Shown piece after piece: positions 25,371-37,339 of a DNA stretch of 64,000 nucleotides. Position 1 is the stretch's first letter. The number at the start of each line of letters is the position of its first letter. Under the pieces are notes generated by a model that worked only from the letters and a program-made list of their open reading frames with translations, searched no databases and had not been told where the DNA came from. The DNA is from Drosophila miranda (taxonomy: Eukaryota; Arthropoda; Insecta; Diptera; Drosophilidae), in NCBI RefSeq assembly GCF_003369915.1, contig NC_046673.1, positions 15,856,001 to 15,920,000 on the forward strand. Reading direction: 5' to 3'. Both the position numbers and the translations under genes were made by a program.

Positions 25371-28300
25371 TCAGGGCAGCAGCAGGGGTCGGAAATAGGC
25401 CCGACAGAAGATCGTCGAGGCCGAGGGCGGCAGATCCTGATTGCGGTAATACATATTGCATTCGCGCTCCGTCAGCTTATCGAAGACGGACGCGTACTCG
25501 CGATGGAATGTGGCCAAATCGACATTCGAGCGACCGATGACCGTGAGGGCCAGAAAGAGTATGTCCCGGTAGAAGGAATGCGACCGTTCCACACCATTGC
25601 TCTTCAGCTTGTGCCGCTCGTTGGCCAGACGCTTCAAAGGCGTGGCCAGATCATTGCATCGTATGGCCGAAATGATTTGCTGAATGACACTGAAATAATG
25701 AGAGACAGAGAGGGCGTTAGAAAGACATTCAAGGGTCTCTGTGCTCTGTGTCTGATGGTGAGGCATACTTCTTGTTGAGCTGCGCCTGATCGGTGAGCAG
25801 GGCCTTGATCAGGGGACTCGTGGGCTGCGTCTCCCTGTACAGTATATACATGGGCGGGCCGCTGGTCTCGTTGTGCAGATTGAGATTGTCCCACAAGCAC
25901 TGGATGTGCACCGTCTTCACCTTGGTGAGCGGATCCAATTGCTCCTTATCGAGCTGCCAAACAGAAACAGATTGAAACAGACTGCTCTCTGGGAGGGGCG
26001 GGGTTGGGGGGGTCGAGCACTCACCGGCACCGGCAGAGAAAGCTCTGGCAGATGGGTCTTGCTTTCGATGCGTTCCATTAGCCACAGCAGGTTCCAATAG
26101 ATAATGGGATGCTCCTCGACAAACTCGGGCTTGATCAGCGCCATATCTCCCTCCTGCGTGAGTATATTCTCCAGCTCCTTGCGCAGCACCAACGGATTCA
26201 GATACGGCACTGTTAAGCTGGTCTCTTGGCCACCATTCTCACATGCGCTGCTCTTTCCATTCGCCTGCTGTTCGCTGGACGACTCCGCGTCTTCCACGCG
26301 GACTATCTGCACGCTGAGGAAGGGAACGGTGAGCTTGTTGCAGGCATGGCAGGTGGTATTCAAATTGGAATCCTCCGCCGTCCAGCCGCTCATGATCTCC
26401 TCATCGTACACCAGCACCGAGCAGTTGTGGCATTGCGAGCAGGTCGTCAGTTGGATGAGCACATCGCAGTCACGCTCCATGGAGCCCTAAACAAATTGAA
26501 TATTGAATATTGAACGATTGAATACAAAACCAATGAAGAACTGACCTCTGTCATGGGACTGTACAGGTTGTCGGGCAGAGCCGGAAACGCGTGCATGTGC
26601 AGGGCGCCGCTGGGGCTATTCTCGCCCAGGGGCACCAGATTGTTGTAGCTGGATTTGCGCGACTCGCTCAGCCTGCCCCAGGGATCCAGGTCGCTGGAGA
26701 CGCGCCTCAGTTTGCCCTCGTCGACGGACGCATCGTGCTCCTCCTGCTCCTGCTGCTGGTGATGCGGATGCGCACCATGATGATGGTGGTGGTGGTGCGG
26801 ATGGTGGGGCAGGGCATGTTGGTGGCCATTGTTCGTTTTCGTTGGCGTCGAATTGGCCGATATGGCGCCCTTGATCTCGTCGAACTTCTTGGTCAGCGAG
26901 TTGGCCGCGTACTTGATGCTGCTCAGGGATCCCTGGATCAGTTCGTTGGACTTCCTTCCCGTCAGACTGGGACTGTGGTGTGGTGTGGAGTGGTGCGGTG
27001 ATTTATGCATTATACAGGGATATATCGGGATATGGGAATTAGTCTATATTTATGTTTACTTGATTTGCAGATTGAAACAGAAAACAGAAAAATGCATTTT
27101 GCTGCGCCTGCAGTGGCTGTTCTCCTGTGGATCCCATGCAGTTACGAATGGGTTCCACTCTCGGTTAGCCGCTGCAGGCGGCGGCTGTTATGGTAGTGCG
27201 GTGGTGGTGGTGCGGCTGGATGTGGCTGGATTTACTATATGTACATATATGGTTGTGGATGCTATTATGCGTGTGTGCGTTTGCGGGTATGTAGGTGTGT
27301 GTGGCTTTTATCAAACCTTGAATTGCCCGCCACCAACGTGGGTTTTTTTTCACAGGGGACCATAAACCATTCTTTTTTTTTAACCAGAACCAGAACCAAA
27401 ACCAAATACAAATGCGAATGCAAAACTCTGTGAACAGCATTTCGAGTGTGTGGCACGCACTAAAACCAAAAATGTTATCTTGTGTGTGTTTCGTCTGTGT
27501 GTGTAAATAGATGTGTGTGTGAAGTCCACGAGAGCAATCCTATTTCCATTTGGAAGCTTTAGGGTTACTAAAATATCAAGAAATTAAACTGCAAATAAAA
27601 GTGGAACTTGTGGAATGCAACTCAAAACATATGTCCAATTAAATTTACAACGAAAACAATTGGTACTGCAAATAGTTTTAGTTTTACACCAAAATCCTTT
27701 GTAGATTCCAAGTGGAACTTCTGTTTAAACATATGTTTAACTCAATTTACAATCAAATCACTTGGGAGTGTACATATTTTATGTTAATGAGTAACTAGAA
27801 TACACATGTGAAATGTGTATAAGAAAATGTGGAACCTTTGAGCAATACCCAACTAGATTCCAAGTGGAGCTTGTGCAATGCAGCCCACACACACACGTAT
27901 ATCAATTTAATTTCAGTGTGTGTGTGTGTGTATTTGTTTCTATACGTGTGTTTGTGTAGAAAAAGTCGAACGGTTCTCCACTTACCTTATGCTCGATATA
28001 TTTTCTATTATATTGGCGGGCAATTTCAAGTCTTTCTTAAGGTACAATCGTGCGGGTGAATAACGTCTACGATATATATCGATATATGTAAGTAAAATTG
28101 AAATAAATCAAAAACAAAACAAAAAAGGGAATACATGGCACAGAGAGAGATAGATAGATAGAATATAGAGTGAGAGTGAGTGAAACAGGAATAGAGATAT
28201 AGAGGGGAAAAGGCAAAGAAATACAAGAAATGATGGAAATAATCGAAAATTGCGATTTGTGTCTGCGGTGGAGTGTACGTGGAATGCATGTGGATCGTGT

Positions 28301-31300
28301 GGATTTGAGATGAACAATGTGGATCACAACAATTTCAAAAAGAAACAAGATAGTCGGAGAAATAGAGATAGGGGATAGGGAGAGAGGCCAAGGAAGAGAG
28401 GAGAAAGAGAGCGAGAGGCAGGAGAAAACCCCGATGGATGGTTACCCGAATGTAAACTTCAGCGATGATCCGATATTGGCCAGGCTGTGGGTCACCCCAC
28501 TGCTGGCCACCGGCATCGTCTCCGACCGGTGCATGCTCTTCCCGATCTGCGTCGACTCATCGAAGGTGGCACTGCGCTGTCCCCTGAACAGGATCGGCTT
28601 GTCGCTGTAGATGTTGCCATCCGGCTGCGACTGCTGCTGCGAGTGCTCCTGTTCCTGCAGCCCCTCCTGCTTCTGCTGTGTGGGCGTGCTCGTGGAGGAG
28701 TCCTCCTCGTTCAGGGCGCCCAGCGGATCATTCTGGGTCACTGGCGTGCGAGGAGATATTCTGGAGGGGTAGACAATACAAAAATAAATGGGGATTGGAT
28801 TGATAATCCTCTCGAACTCACTTGGTGGGACTCTGCACACGCTGATGCGCCTTCTGGGCGCCCGACACACACTGATCCTCATCATCATCGTCGTCGTCGT
28901 CGTCCTCCTCCTCCTCATCGGCCTCGTAGTCGCCGCCAGTGTAGTGCAGATCATCGACCACCGATTCCGAGAGGTTTTGCGGTGTGATTGGTGAGGCTCC
29001 TGCATACTCATCGTCCTCCTCCTCTTCCTCATCGTCGCCGCCACCGATGCTCATGATCTGCTTGCGCGGCGGCGGCTGCTGCTGCTGTAACGCCTTGGCC
29101 AGGATCTCGGTGTCGCCACCATACGTGGGCGTGTGCGGTGCACTCGGCTCTCCGGCCTTGATGAGCAGTCCGGCGGAACTGTTCACCATATCCTCGGTGG
29201 GCAGCGATTCGCTGGCTCCGCCTGCCACCGTCTGGCGCACAATGCTGCCCAGTTTGTTCCTGAGCCGATCGAAGGCGGCAAAGTCGAGGAGGCCGCCGTG
29301 AGTGTCGCCCGAGGAGGAGGCCAGGCTGGTGCGCGACTGGTGCCCGTCGACGGTCTCCAGGGTGCTCAGGTTTTGGTCGTGCGAGGTACTCAGGGACTTG
29401 CACACCTTGGCGGCGGCCCGCTGCTTGCCCGCTCGACGGAACTGGGCGGCGCCCAGAACGACGTTCTTGATGCGGTTCCATCGGATCTGGCTGAGCGTGG
29501 TGCTGTCGCTGGGCCACGTGGACTCCAGGACGCAGCGATTGTAGAAGCCGTAGGTGAGGGCATTGGGCTGGACGCCCGAACGCTTCATCAGATAATGCAG
29601 GCGGACGGCCAGCACCGGAAGATTGTGGATGCCGCACAGCTGCATCATGATGCGGTAGCAGAACTCGTCGCAGGTGATCTTCAGCTTGCTGGCCCGCACC
29701 AGCACATCGTAGGCGGCGCGCAGGATGTCGTGCTCCTTGCCGGCATGCCTCGGATCGATCACCATCGAGGGCAGGATGAGGAAGTACAGCGAGTAGCAGG
29801 TGGCCAGCAGGTACTTGGACCACGCCTCCGGATGCTGCTGACAGCGGCTGGCCATCTTCTGCGACAGCTTCACCTCGTGCTTGGTGCGGCGCGCAATCGG
29901 GGAGCCCGGCGACAGCGAGGCGTTCAGCTGCAGCTGCACGAACTTGGACATGGTCGTCTTTCGGCCGGTCTGCAGCAGCTCTGGCTGCAGCGTAAAGTTC
30001 TTGTAGGTGTAGGTGTATGCCCCCGCCCCATTTATTGATGCCCCTCCCGCTGCTGCTCCTGCTGCTGATCCTGCTGAGGTCACGCTGTCTGGGGGGAAAA
30101 TATACTTGGTTCGCTCGCTGCTCTGGCCCGTGTCCCAGTCCACCAAATGCAGCTGGGCGGGCGTCTCGTCGTAGTTGCCCACCTTCTCGGCACACTCATC
30201 GAAGAAGCTGAGCCCATGGTCGCCATCGGACACAAACGATCGCTCCTCAATGAAGCGTATAAACATCTGCGTTTTCATCATCAGCTCAAAGAATTTCTGG
30301 TGCGACTACAAACAGAGGATGTTTCAGAGAGATGTTTTCCCGTCGATCAACGACACGCAAAAGAACTCGTTACCTTATCGCGCGAACGCAGAAAGGCCTT
30401 CAGCTGGAATAAGGCACTCGGATCGGTGGCCCCCACCGATGGTGCCTTCGATATGGGCACCAAATAGTCCCGATAGCCACGCAATATCGAGGCCATGAAC
30501 AGGAGAAAGGCCTCCTGGATGCGCTGCTCCAGCACCAGCTCCCGCTTCCGCTTGCGTATGTCACGGTCCAGGCTGTTGGTCGAGTCATAGCTTATGGGCT
30601 TGGCATTCTCCAGTTCGGTGAGCGTCTGGCGGAGCAGTCGAGCGGCACGCTTCGGCAGCAGCTTCGGCGACAAATGGCGCTGTGATTCGCACAACTGAAA
30701 ATAGGAGGGGGGGAGTGGCGAAGAGATTTCTTAGAGTCAAATATTTGTCAGAAAATGATCTCATCCATACGCTTATGTTGTTGGTGTCCAGATCAATGCA
30801 GGTGACATCCGTGGGCGGCTCGTAGAGGTCAAAGAAACGCGAATCGACACCAATCAGATACGGCAGCGGGGCGTGCAGCACCTCGGCTAGGCCCAGGGGA
30901 CACAGCGGTATGTAGGGGCACTGCCACTTGAACGGGAACAGCAGCGAAACGATGGCCTCGGCCACGGCCGTCAGAGTGGCAGGTCGCAGTGAATGTATGA
31001 GTATCTTCTGCTCGGTGAGGGCCAGCAGCAGCACATGCAAACAATTGTCGGTGCCCAGATTCTGCAGCAGCATGTGGAAGCCAGCGCCACTGCGTGGCAG
31101 GGGCGAATCCTCCGGCTGGGTGAGCAATATCCGGTCATTCGACTCGCTGGACAGCTGCAGGTGTATGCTCGGTGCCGGGAAGGGCACTTCGTCCAGCAGT
31201 TGGGTTATGTAGCGCTCCACGGGTATGGGTATATTGACGCCATACAATACCATGCGCTGCAAAGTCCAGGGAAGTCCAAAGATTACTTCACTGGGCAAAA

Positions 31301-32450
31301 GGAAAGGGGAATCCCACTTACATGCAGATACTTGAGCCATTTGTCAAAGGTGTCGCCAAAGGGATGGTGCGACAGCAGGCAGATCGCCTTAATCATGTGC
31401 AGCGAATGCTGCGCACCGAATTCCTCATCCCATCCGAGCTGCTCCCGCTGCTCTGCGGACAGCTGCGATTCACTAAAAGCGGAAACAGAAACAGAGGATC
31501 AAAACCATCGAAGCGAAACCCGCTTTGAGAGAACTCACTCGAAATCCTCGTAGAAGGTGAGGGCCGAGCCATAGACCTTGTAGGTACCATCGCTGACAGT
31601 CAGCACGAATGTGCTGAACACCGGACTGATGGGCTTGCGCTTCTCGGAGCCATTGACGTGGGGCCAGGCCTCCAGGGAGGCGCCCATCGGCAGGCAGAAG
31701 AGCGGCACGCTGGGGCACAAATTGAGGGGGAAATCGTTGTGGTCGACTGTGGGATAGCGCAGCAGGATCTCCGGCTTGTAGCTGATGTGCTTCGGGCGGT
31801 ACATGGACTTCTTGTAGCACAGATAGACGTCGCTGCCCACATAGCCCTTGTTCAAAGTCTTGTAGATCAGGCAGAAGGCGTGCGGCGCCCGCTCTCCCTT
31901 GCTCTGGACGATGACGCAGAGTTCGGTGACCACCAGCTCGTTGCAGGGCATGTCGCCGCGTGCCCGACGATACGTGAGGAAGGTCTTTGCCGACGAATTG
32001 TTCACATTGGCCACACGTCCGCCTGGTGTTTTGGCCACAATCTCGGCATCCGACATGATGCGCTCATGGCCATCGTATAGGACACCTAAGAGAGAAAGAA
32101 ATGGGCTCAAAAGCTGTCTCTGGGGTGAGAGGGGGAATTGTCAACCCACCTATGTCAACAAGTGGTGGGCGATCCTTGCCACGACGAAAGTATATATAAC
32201 ACTCTGTGGTGCGGACAGAGCCATGATTGAGGTTCGCCGGCAGGCCGGTGGGCGTCTGTTCGAGCAGCTCATAGCCCTCGGGCACCTCCTCGCCCAGCAG
32301 CGGAAAGAAGACGCCAATGTCTGTAATCGGTTCGATGGTGCTGGCCGCCCTCAGTCGTCCCGAATCGTTGAATATGTTCTCCTGCAGCAGCTGCGGCTGC
32401 TCTGGCATTCCGGCCACCACAAAATAGTCGGCGATGCGCTTCTCCTCCAT
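25371..32450 (-). CDS. Crag: Crag, DENND4-type Rab guanine nucleotide exchange factor
   Basis: Eleven coding exons close in frame to 1665 residues: 32150-32450, 31539-32085, 31322-31472, 30771-31256, 30374-30694, 28822-30305, 28446-28760, 26546-26972, 26025-26486, 25769-25953 and 25371-25689. In flies Crag is a calmodulin-binding GEF for Rab10 and Rab11 in basement-membrane and rhodopsin traffic. Domains in order: MABP domain (about 40-200), then the tripartite DENN module (uDENN, cDENN, dDENN, about 220-640) with [18 protein letters not shown] and [20 protein letters not shown]; a PPR-like stretch near 800-860 ([21 protein letters not shown]); acidic Asp/Glu and poly-His linkers; and a C-terminal Cys cluster with Cys1360, 1363, 1366, 1390 and 1393 that looks like a zinc ribbon. 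The longest intron (1.47 kb, 26973-28445) could hide an alternative exon. Confidence 0.95.
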
Positions 32451-32527
32451 GATCGTCCGGTCGTTCTACACTGCCCACAGCACACGGCACACAGTACAGG
32501 CAATGGAAATGGCCGCCGCTGCCACAA

Positions 32528-33566
32528 ACTGTCGAAGCAAAGCAAAGACAAGACCCCAAAAGTCGGGTGGGTTAATGGTTAATGCCGGGTTCTCGAACGT
32601 ATAATATGGATAGCAAGCAGATAAGATAAGAAAAAAGAGAGAGAGAAAGAGCGATACAGGGGATACAGGCGATACAGTGGAGGGGCTCTGTTCGAATACG
32701 ATTATTAATTAACTTTAGTTGATATCTGTGGATCTCGATTGAGGAACGGAACCTCTGGAAGTTATGCAGCTCTGTCTCTGTTTCTGAGGAAAGAAATTCT
32801 AGCACACAGTTCAAATGCTTTTCCAATCGCACAAATGTTTTCCTTAGGTGGAAATGACACCGATATCGCCGCCAGCCACTGCCACCTCCCCATCGTCTCG
32901 CATGGCGCAAATTCTTTGTTTACATTGGAACGTAACTCGTACGCTGATAAACTTGAATTCGAATTAAAAATATATACAAAGTATACACACACACACACAC
33001 ACACTAACACGTGCATGTACACATGCATATGTGTGCATGTGATGGAATCCTAATTTAGTTGGACTTTGTGTCTGGCTTTTTTATAGTATTTCTATATGTT
33101 TTATTGGTGGCCCAACAACAATGAACAATGCAACATAAAATAAAACTATTCTTCCGTAAGTGCCGACCATGGGATACCCCTAGCCCCACACCAAAGATCC
33201 AATTGAAATTCCAGAGGCGATCATGAATGCCAGATACGGCACGTAGGGACAGACAGATCTGTCGACGATCGGATCGGACCGTCGCTGGTGCCCGGACAAC
33301 CACACAACATACCCAGTCGCCAGCGGAAAGTACAGGGTGCATTTGCTGGGAGAAACAAGTTCCGCACGATGATTCAACTTCCTCCGCTTCCGCTGGCGCG
33401 GTATTCAATGGCGGGGCACAACAACACACTTCTTTTTTTGTTTTTTGGGTCTTTTGTTTGTGGTGATTTGCCGATGCGTTGTTTTGTTTATAGGAATGCT
33501 AGCCGCTGCTGCTGCTTCTGCTGCTGTTGCTGCCACAGCAGGGACGAGGGACAGGTTTGACTTACG
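32528..33566 (-). other. Predicted Crag 5' UTR intron and leader exon ends
   Basis: Upstream of the Crag ATG, a good acceptor (polypyrimidine then CGACAG) ends at 32529, and a consensus donor GTAAGTC begins at 33565. Joining them removes 1,037 nt and leaves a short leader in the coding exon (32451-32528) plus a first exon from 33566 upward. That first exon would carry the CTG/CAG-rich tract at about 33620-33660. Predicted from splice consensus only. Confidence 0.4.
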
Positions 33567-34157
33567 ATTCGAGGCTGGCAGGCGGGGTTCCTGTTTGTCC
33601 TCCGGGCACGGGACTGTGTGGCCTTCGATGCGCTGCTGCTGCTGCTGTTTGTTGTTTGCCTTGGATTGCAATTGTCGTTTGTGTTGTTTTTGTTGTCGTT
33701 TGTCGCTTTTCCTTCTTCCACTTCTTCACACTACGTTAATTTCCACAAACACACACACAATACAACACACACATAAGAAGTGCTTTGGAGCTCGCTACTT
33801 GAGAGTTTTCTTTTACATCATTTTCGTAATGTTCCCGTTTCGACGCAATTCCGCGATTCAAGTGTTTTTCGAATAAATAGCGTCGTGCACATACCTTGTA
33901 CTTGAATAACGTTACGTCCCCTTTTGCATATACAAAATTTTGCGTTGAATTAAACTACGTGAGTATGCCAAAAAATAAAATAAAGAATGATGTTAACTGT
34001 CAAACTGTGTGTGTGTATGTTGCCCGCTGTTAGTGGCCCAGAGTTGCCATTGTGTGCACCCTGTTGAGATGGCAGTGCTTCGATAAGTCGCGACAGCTGA
34101 TCGCTAGTGGTGGTTATTGATTATAAAAGATATCGATGCTGTTATTGATTATTTTAA

Positions 34158-34178
34158 AATATACCAAAAAATACCAAA
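34158..34178 (-). promoter_or_regulatory. Two Ohler motif-6 sites, likely Crag promoter
   Basis: Two adjacent minus-strand matches to KTYRGTATWTTT, at 34158-34169 and 34167-34178, with a GATATCGATG DRE-like site at about 34130. Motif 6 and DRE are typical of TATA-less housekeeping promoters in Drosophila. The position fits a Crag transcription start at about 33.9-34.1 kb. Confidence 0.5.
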
Positions 34179-34532
34179 AAACCGAAAAATTCCGAATTTT
34201 ATGGTACGCGGCATAGCGCAAAATCTGCATTTTCAACAAGGTTGGCAGGTCCGTTTTGACATGAGCGCGTATTAATTTAAATGCGAATTTGAAAAATAGT
34301 CGTTTTTCCTAACCGCAAATTTGAAATAGATTATCATGCTCCTTTGGGTAATGAAAGTCGTTAGCAACTCTACAATACATTTAATTAAACAAACCATTAC
34401 GAAAAAAGATAATAATAATAATATGAATGGTATGCATAAATCTATGTGGTGGCGGTGGGGCCACCGCCGCCTCAGTCTCAAGCGTTCACATTACATCACG
34501 TCGTCACACGGCAATCCAGACCGCATCTGCAT

Positions 34533-35367
34533 TTAATACCGCTGCACCACAACGGACGTAGGCGTGGTGGACCACTGGCTGTCCTTCTCCTTGTCCTTTT
34601 CCTGGCCCTGGAGGGTCAGGGTGCTCTCGGCGAAGGCTGCATTGAGATTGCCCGCCAGCTGCGGCTGCTCTTCCTCGACAATGGTCATGGCCAAGTTCAT
34701 CGATTTCTTGCTCAGCCTCCTGCTGCTTGGGCTGCTTTTATTGCTGGTGGTGCTGCACGAGGCGGAGGGTATTGGATGCATGAGAATCTCTTGACTGCAT
34801 TATGTATACGAAACTCTTACCTCTTCTGCTTGCGACAGGCCACCATGGAGGCGAGCACGGCCAGAATGATAATGGCTGCCAGTAGGCCGGACAGACCCGC
34901 CACCATGGTCATCATGCCGTGCGGCTCTCCATCCGACGTGACCTTAGTGACTGCACAAAGAGAGCGAAGAAGAGAGCGTGTAAGTGAGAGGGGAGAGTGA
35001 TTTGTTGCTCCAATTTTGCAATGCGTTTAGCGCTTTGCGTTTCAGGGTCGCCTCCGGCGACTGTCGACTGGCGACTGTTCAACTGGCGTTGAACTTCAAC
35101 TTGACGCTGATCCGAATGATCTCGAATCGAATGATCAGAATGCGTGAAGCAGCAGGTTGTTTCGTGTGTGTTTTATTACCTTGCAGCCCACGCCAGCAAC
35201 CTGCAGCCAGCAACCAGCAGCCAGTGCCGGAGGCAACGCACTTCCGCACTTTCTAAGCCGGAAGAGGCGGCCTTTCTGCCTCTATACTTACTCGAATCCT
35301 CGACAACGAATCGATTGGTGTTTGGCGACGACTGCACATAGCTCTCCAGCTCCATTCTCGTGTCCAT
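34533..35367 (-). CDS. Small single-pass membrane protein, uncharacterised
   Basis: Three coding exons, 35292-35367, 34821-34950 and 34533-34752, join in phase to 141 residues. The last intron has two possible acceptors; the nearer would make a 26-nt intron, too short to splice, so I use the one giving 68 nt. Both keep the same frame. The protein has a 38-residue polar N-terminus without a signal peptide, one strong membrane helix at about 39-64 (MVAGLSGLLAAIIILAVLAS), a basic stop-transfer CRKQKR, and a Ser/Lys-rich cytoplasmic tail ending in VVVQRY. I do not recognise the family. A 5' UTR intron is likely: donor GTAAGTC at 37047 and acceptor TTTCCAG ending at 35441, 1.6 kb apart. Confidence 0.75.
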
Positions 35368-35439
35368 GCTGTGTCTGTCTCTCTGTCTTTGAAAGGGGGA
35401 TGGGGGCTGGGGTCCGATGCGGTGCGGTGCGGTGGGGTA

Positions 35440-37330
35440 ACTGGAAATAGTAAAAAGGCCATGAAACATCTGTTCAAATGCATTCATTCCATCAAAATAT
35501 TGGCCCAGTTGCAGCAACCGCAACCCCACGCTCGACTTCATCCAATTGTTGGCCAACAATCTACCGCTCCGCCTGCCGCCTGCCGCCTGCTGGCTGCCTC
35601 TTACTCTCGAGAGTAGCCACTGCCACTGCCTCTCCGCGCGTGCTAATTAATTGATTCAAGAGCCAGCAGCGTCTCGTCTCTTATCAGCCAGCAGAGGGCA
35701 AAGCATTAGCTTTAGCTGCCGCTGTTGCTGCTGCTGCTCCCGCTTCAGATGTCACTGATTTATTTGGTAATAATTAATTAGATTTTGATTGTTTACAGGC
35801 CATTCAACAGGCAGACAATTTCGTCGGGGACTATCTCTTCGAATTGGAGTTTGGAATTTTATCTGCCCCAGCGATGATTGTCTGTCACGTTTGGCAATTA
35901 GATGGAAGGTAGACCCGGCCCCGAAAATTGCGGGCACGTGACATACAAGACACTTGAAATTGAATAGCCCAAAAAAACATAAAACACCTTTAGAGTATCA
36001 TTAGAGAAAGAGAGAATCTTGATAATAGTGGAGATATAGGGAATGATTTTCGGCGGAATGGTGCTAAAGTCCAGATCCACCTGCGGAGCGGGGATTTCTT
36101 CGCAAAGGTATATCGACTGGAGCGGATTGGATTCATGATTGGAATTTTAAGAATCCCACTGCTCCCATCCCACTTTCTGCGTTCTACAGCAAACTGTTTC
36201 TGTATCTTTAATGTGCACCTTCCACATGCTTTGCATTCGAATCAAATAACTATCGAAAAACTATACCCACATTGGCATTATACACACATGTATGTACATA
36301 CACACATCCCCCACATTCTACATTGTATATCTCGTATCTCGAATGTGTCGCGTAATCGTGGAGACCAAAGGAATAGGAAATGTAAGTGGGATATTGGGGA
36401 AATGGGCAAATGGGAGTGGGAGTCATGGCATGTTGCATGTCGAAATTACTGGAGAAATGCGGGCACGAGCTCTGAGCTCAGTTCAGTATTAGTTTTAGTT
36501 ATATTTGTAGTATTATACGAGTATTACGTTATAGTATTTGAAATATGATATATGCACATATAGTACAATCATCATCTGCTGTGTTCTGTTTGTTGTTTGC
36601 TGATCTGTGTCTGTGTCTGCCCCGCGCCATTAATAATTTAATTAATTTAATCATTTGCGGTGGCAACAATTTGCAATTTAATTGCACAAATTAAGGCTTA
36701 TAAATAAATTCTGGATAGAGTGGGAACAGAAACAGTTTCGGGCTTCGATTGTCATGGCATGGCACACGATCATTTTCCATTTTTCATTTCTACAGACACT
36801 TATCCATCAAATCAAAATGCGTTCAGCTCGGAATCGAAGAATGATTTCTGGTTTCAACGGACAAAACAAATATATACTAATCAATTGATTATCCATGATA
36901 ATTTGTTGAAACGGAAACTTTCAGCTTCAAGGCGAATGGATTTCAGTCACTAAAATCTCTGTGTTTGTGGGGGGGGGACTTTCACTAAACGAAACGAACT
37001 CCAAGAGGGGCTTAGATCAGACCAGGACAGGATAAGACTTGACTTACGACACTCAAAAGCGATTGTAGAGGAGGGTCTTGGGATCCTGGGACTATTTTCG
37101 AGAGTCGAATTATAACTGTGAACTAACGCCGCCGACACTCAGCGTACGACTAATGCGGCGCGCGTCCACACAAAGCTCCAAGCCGAAACCCAAACGTAAC
37201 GTAACTTTCGATTGCGCCAAAACAACCGCCGACGCGACGGCTGCGCAGCGCAGCGTCGGCTTCAGCGTCAGCGCTGACTTCGCTCGAAGCAGCAGCAAGC
37301 AGCAGCAGCAGCAGCAGCTCAAAGCCGATT
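35440..37330 (-). other. Predicted leader intron and first exon of the small membrane-protein gene
   Basis: A consensus donor (GTAAGTC, 37041-37047) and an acceptor (TTTCCAG, ending 35441) could join a noncoding first exon, from 37048 to about 37330, to the exon with the start codon. The proposed first exon is CpG-rich and includes a CAG run at about 37290-37318, unlike the AT-rich DNA around it. No promoter motif was identified. Inference only. Confidence 0.35.
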
Positions 37331-37339
37331 GCCGACTCT

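Noticed and set aside
25170..25778. 202-residue plus-strand frame over the Crag 3' end
   Set aside because: It is antisense to Crag's last exons and begins in TCTGGA/GATCGG repeats.
29029..30195. 388-residue frame on the same strand as Crag in another phase, and a 301-residue frame opposite
   Set aside because: Both overlap the largest Crag exon, whose frame gives the real domains. Long shadows are expected from GC-rich third positions.
34795..34820. 26-nt intron in the small membrane-protein gene
   Set aside because: Shorter than any intron Drosophila is known to splice routinely; the downstream acceptor gives 68 nt and the same frame.
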